From Congeria kusceri (taxonomy: Eukaryota > Mollusca > Bivalvia > Myida > Dreissenidae): a stretch of 64,000 nt of DNA. Below, piece after piece: positions 61,142 to 64,000 of the stretch. The notes under the pieces are model-generated. The model saw nothing but the letters and a program-made list of their open reading frames with translations, made no database searches and was not told where the DNA came from. The number at the start of each line of letters is the position of its first letter. Positions within the stretch are counted from its first letter, which is position 1. Location of the stretch: contig CM051028.1 of assembly GCA_027627225.1 (NCBI GenBank), positions 21,468,201 to 21,532,200 on the forward strand. Direction: 5' to 3'. Made by a program: the position numbers and the translations under genes.

Positions 61142-63973
61142 ATCTAGGAAACTCAAAGTCAGAAATACGCAGTCAGATAAAAAGTTCACTGAACATAATA
61201 AATGGTTTAATGAAGAGTGCTTTATGAAAAGGGACGCTTTTTACCATATGCTTAACAATTACCGTGCAAATAAATCTGATGTAAATCGAATAAATATGGT
61301 CAATGCAAGAAGCCAATATAAAACTTGTATACGCAAATGTAGATATAATTACGATAAAAGCAAAACAGCTGACTTAACGAATGCTCGATGTCGTAACGCC
61401 AAATTATACTGGGATATGTTAAAGCGTTGTGCAAATATAAAACCCTCCACAGTTTCTCTGACTGATTTTGAGAAATATTTCAAAGCAGTAAATAATCCAC
61501 AATCTGATTTCTTTATGCCAGACGAAGAGGTATTACATTTTATCGACCGATATGAACGTGACGAGTTTACATGTATGTTCGACGAACTAAACGTTTATAT
61601 TACTAGTGAGGAAATTTTAAAAGGTATACGTAACTTGAAAACTAATAAATGTGGTGGACCAGACGATTACTTAAATGAATGTTTTATATATGGTAACACC
61701 GAATTAATACCTTTCTTAGAATCATTGTTTAATAAACTTTCGAAACCGGCTATTTTCCAAATGAATGGTCCGAGGGATATGTTGTCCCTTTACTTAAGAA
61801 AGGAAATGTAAATGATGTAAACAATTACAGGGGTATAACTTTATTGAGTACACTGGGGAAATTATTCACACGAATCTTGAATTCTCGCCTTTCAAATTGG
61901 TCCGAAAAATATAATGTATACATTGAGGCACAGTCTGGATTTAGACCCAAAATGGGCACAGTAGATAATATATTTGTGTTGCATGGTCTCATTTCTCATA
62001 TTATAAATACTGGTAAACATCTACACTGTGCATTTATTGATTTTTCGAAAGCATTTGATTATGTAACACGCGATAACTTGTGGCTGAAGCTAATAAAATT
62101 AGGAATACGAGGTAAGATACTAAATATTATACGTTCTATGTATGACTCAACAAAATCACGTGTTAAACACTGCAATATGTTAAGTGATAGCTTTCCATGT
62201 ATGCTCGGAGTAAGGCAGGGTGAATGCTTAAGCCCGTTTCTGTTTGCCATGTTTTTAAATGACATTGAGGACATTTATGTTCACAGTGGACTATCAGGTA
62301 TTGACCTCTGCACATTCAAAATGTTTTTAGTTTTATATGCTGATGATATAGTTATTTTTGCTAATAGTAGTGACGAATTACAAACAAGTCTTAATCTACT
62401 TGAACAGTATTGTAACCAATGGAAACTTCTTGTTAATACGACTAAAACAAAGATTATGATTTTTCGAAAAGGGGGAAGAAACAGTCACAATCTAATATTC
62501 AAATATAAAAATAATCCCATAGAAATTGTATATAAATTTACATACCTAGGCATCGTTTTTACTACGGGTGGTTCCTTCAATGAAGCACAAAACACTCTTT
62601 CAGGGCAAGCGCTCAAGGCCATATACAAAATGAATAAATATTTATACAAATTTACAGATGTAACTGTCAAACATAGATTAGACTTATTTGAAAAACTTAT
62701 TGTTCCCATACTTAACTATGGTTCTGAAATTTGGGGCTTTAATAAAGGCCTAGCTGTTGAGCGTATACATTTGCAATTTTGCAAGAATATTCTTTGTGTG
62801 AAAACAAGTACACAAAATGACTTTGTTTATGGCGAATTAGGTAGGCTCACTATGCAAACTATGAGACATTATAACATTATTAAATATTGGATAAAATTAT
62901 TACAGTGTAATGAAAACAAATATGTTAAAAAAGTTACACAATGTTAAAGACCGACTTTGAAAATAATCCGAATACGAAAAATTGGTGTTCTCAAATAAAA
63001 ATGCTCCTCTGCTCCTTAGGCTTCCATGAAGTGTGGATAATGCAAAGTGTTGGAAACGTTAAATTGTTTTTATCCATTGTAAATCAGCGTCTTAAAGACA
63101 CATTTGTACAAAACTGGTCATGTCGATTGAGTGAGTCGAGTAGAGCATTGTTTTATAATAATATCAAGTCTTTTGAATTCCAAGAATATCTGAGCTTAGT
63201 TAACTGTAAAAAATTTCGAATGAGTATTACGAAATTGCGTGTATCATCTCACAGATTACATATAGAAACAGGCCGATGGAATAGACCTGAAGCCACACCA
63301 ATTGAAAACAGAAAATGCTTTTTATGCAAAACGTTAGAAGACGAATATCACTTTATTATGGAATGCGATTTATATAAAGATTTACGTGTTAAATACATAC
63401 CTAAATATTATCACACCAGACCAAATATGCAAAAATTCATACAATTACTACAAACAAAAAATAGACAGTTACTAAAAAATATAGGAGTCTATGTATTTTA
63501 CTCATTTAAGTTAAGAAAACAGTGCTTATATGATAACGCTACCCACGAAAATAATATTGTATTAACAAATTAATAAATAAATTCATAAATGCTATATATA
63601 TATTGTTTAGAGTTTTATATTGCGATATTAGGGTTTTACTTTATTGATGTGTCTATATATTGCGAAGTTGTCATGCTGTTTATGTGTATTATTACATGTG
63701 CATGTTTCCATTTATTATGTTATATTCGCTTTTTCTTACCCTATTTAAAGAACAATGATTGCGTCTTCTCCATTGTCATTTATATATTTTAGTAATTGTA
63801 GTGGTTAAGTGTTTAAAATTTTGTAAAACTATGTGTTTCCAAATGCAGTCTTAGGCATGTTTATGTGTAACAGTTTATACTCTGTCCTGCCATATTGCCT
63901 TTTGAAAATATGTTGTCCTCATGGGTCTTTGGACCTATTGGAACTTATGTAAATAAACTATCAAACTATCTAT
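61142..63973 (+). mobile_element. LINE, 5'-truncated, inserted at CAGAT
   Basis: This copy is distantly related to the LINE at 50-55 kb and lacks ORF1 and endonuclease. CAGAT stands on both sides (61137-61141 and 63974-63978), likely the target duplication. The 3' end is AATAAACTATCAAACTATCT, a short repeat rather than poly(A). Confidence 0.8.
61157..63573 (+). pseudogene. LINE ORF2: reverse transcriptase and C-terminal knuckle, two frameshifts
   Basis: Pre-RT region (61224 on) with KWFNEECFMKRDAFYHML, NRINMVNARSQYK and IRNLKTNKCGGPDDYLNE; a frameshift near 61755; then the reverse transcriptase (61844-62947): NNYRGITLLSTLGKLFTRIL, SGFRPKMGTVDNIF, CAFIDFSKAFDYV, GVRQGECLSPFLFAMF and an intact YADD (LYADDIVIFA). 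After GELGRLTMQTMRHYNIIKYW a second frameshift near 62941 leads into the C-terminal part (to 63573) with LHIETGRWNRPEA and the CFLCKTLEDEYHFIMEC knuckle. All key catalytic residues remain, so this is a relatively young copy. Confidence 0.85.
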
Positions 63974-64000
63974 CAGATTATTTCGTGTATGATGGTATAT
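63574..64000. other. LINE 3' UTR and window edge
   Basis: 3' untranslated region of the LINE to 63973, then the second CAGAT copy and 22 bases of flank. The short open frame at 63589-63792 lies in the UTR and is not a gene. Confidence 0.6.

Overview
The window is animal nuclear DNA: AT-rich, sparse in genes, with GT-AG introns and many decayed transposons. I read it as a bivalve mollusc, most likely a dreissenid such as the zebra mussel. That reading rests on memory of a very common dreissenid repeat (two copies here, near 18.6 and 31.4 kb) and on the general repeat types; it is an inference, not a database result.

Host genes. (1) DTD2, the animal-specific D-aminoacyl-tRNA deacylase paralogue, is complete in three exons on the minus strand (22746 to 20828) and joins to 171 residues. 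(2) A BTB/POZ family has three members, all on the minus strand. The copy at 45155-43974 is intact in two exons (308 residues). The copies at 2.5-3.3 kb and 14.3-16.9 kb keep the same intron position and phase but carry frameshifts and stops. No RNA gene, CRISPR array or bacterial-style operon is present.

Transposons left to right: SINE tail (1-113); a 3.4-kb PIF/Harbinger element with terminal inverted repeats, TTA target duplications and subterminal GCGAAT-type arrays (6963-10391); small foldback elements (15.3, 17.9, 32.4, 36.9, 39.6, 56.9 kb); a SINE inside DTD2 intron 1; a hAT-like MITE (25.0 kb); a LINE tail (26.1-26.7 kb); a pogo-like remnant (30.2-31.0 kb); a 3.4-kb DNA transposon encoding a DUF7869-like, probably Sola-type, transposase (32775-36142); a compound tandem-repeat block (37.5-40.0 kb); a CR1/L2-like LINE (41.3-42.8 kb); a long two-ORF LINE on the minus strand (50.0-55.0 kb); and an L1/Tx1-like LINE (58.3-61.1 kb) with another LINE (61.1-64.0 kb) apparently inserted into it.

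The most interesting signal is at 32775-36142. Its terminal repeats resemble those of the two short abundant repeats at 18568-18827 and 31287-31533, so this element is a candidate autonomous source for one of the commonest short repeats of this genome. The 3' half of its transposase gene still has clean splice sites and open exons; the 5' half is broken by several frameshifts.

Limits: coordinates of exon junctions were set by hand from splice motifs and family alignment from memory; repeat boundaries without target duplications are approximate.
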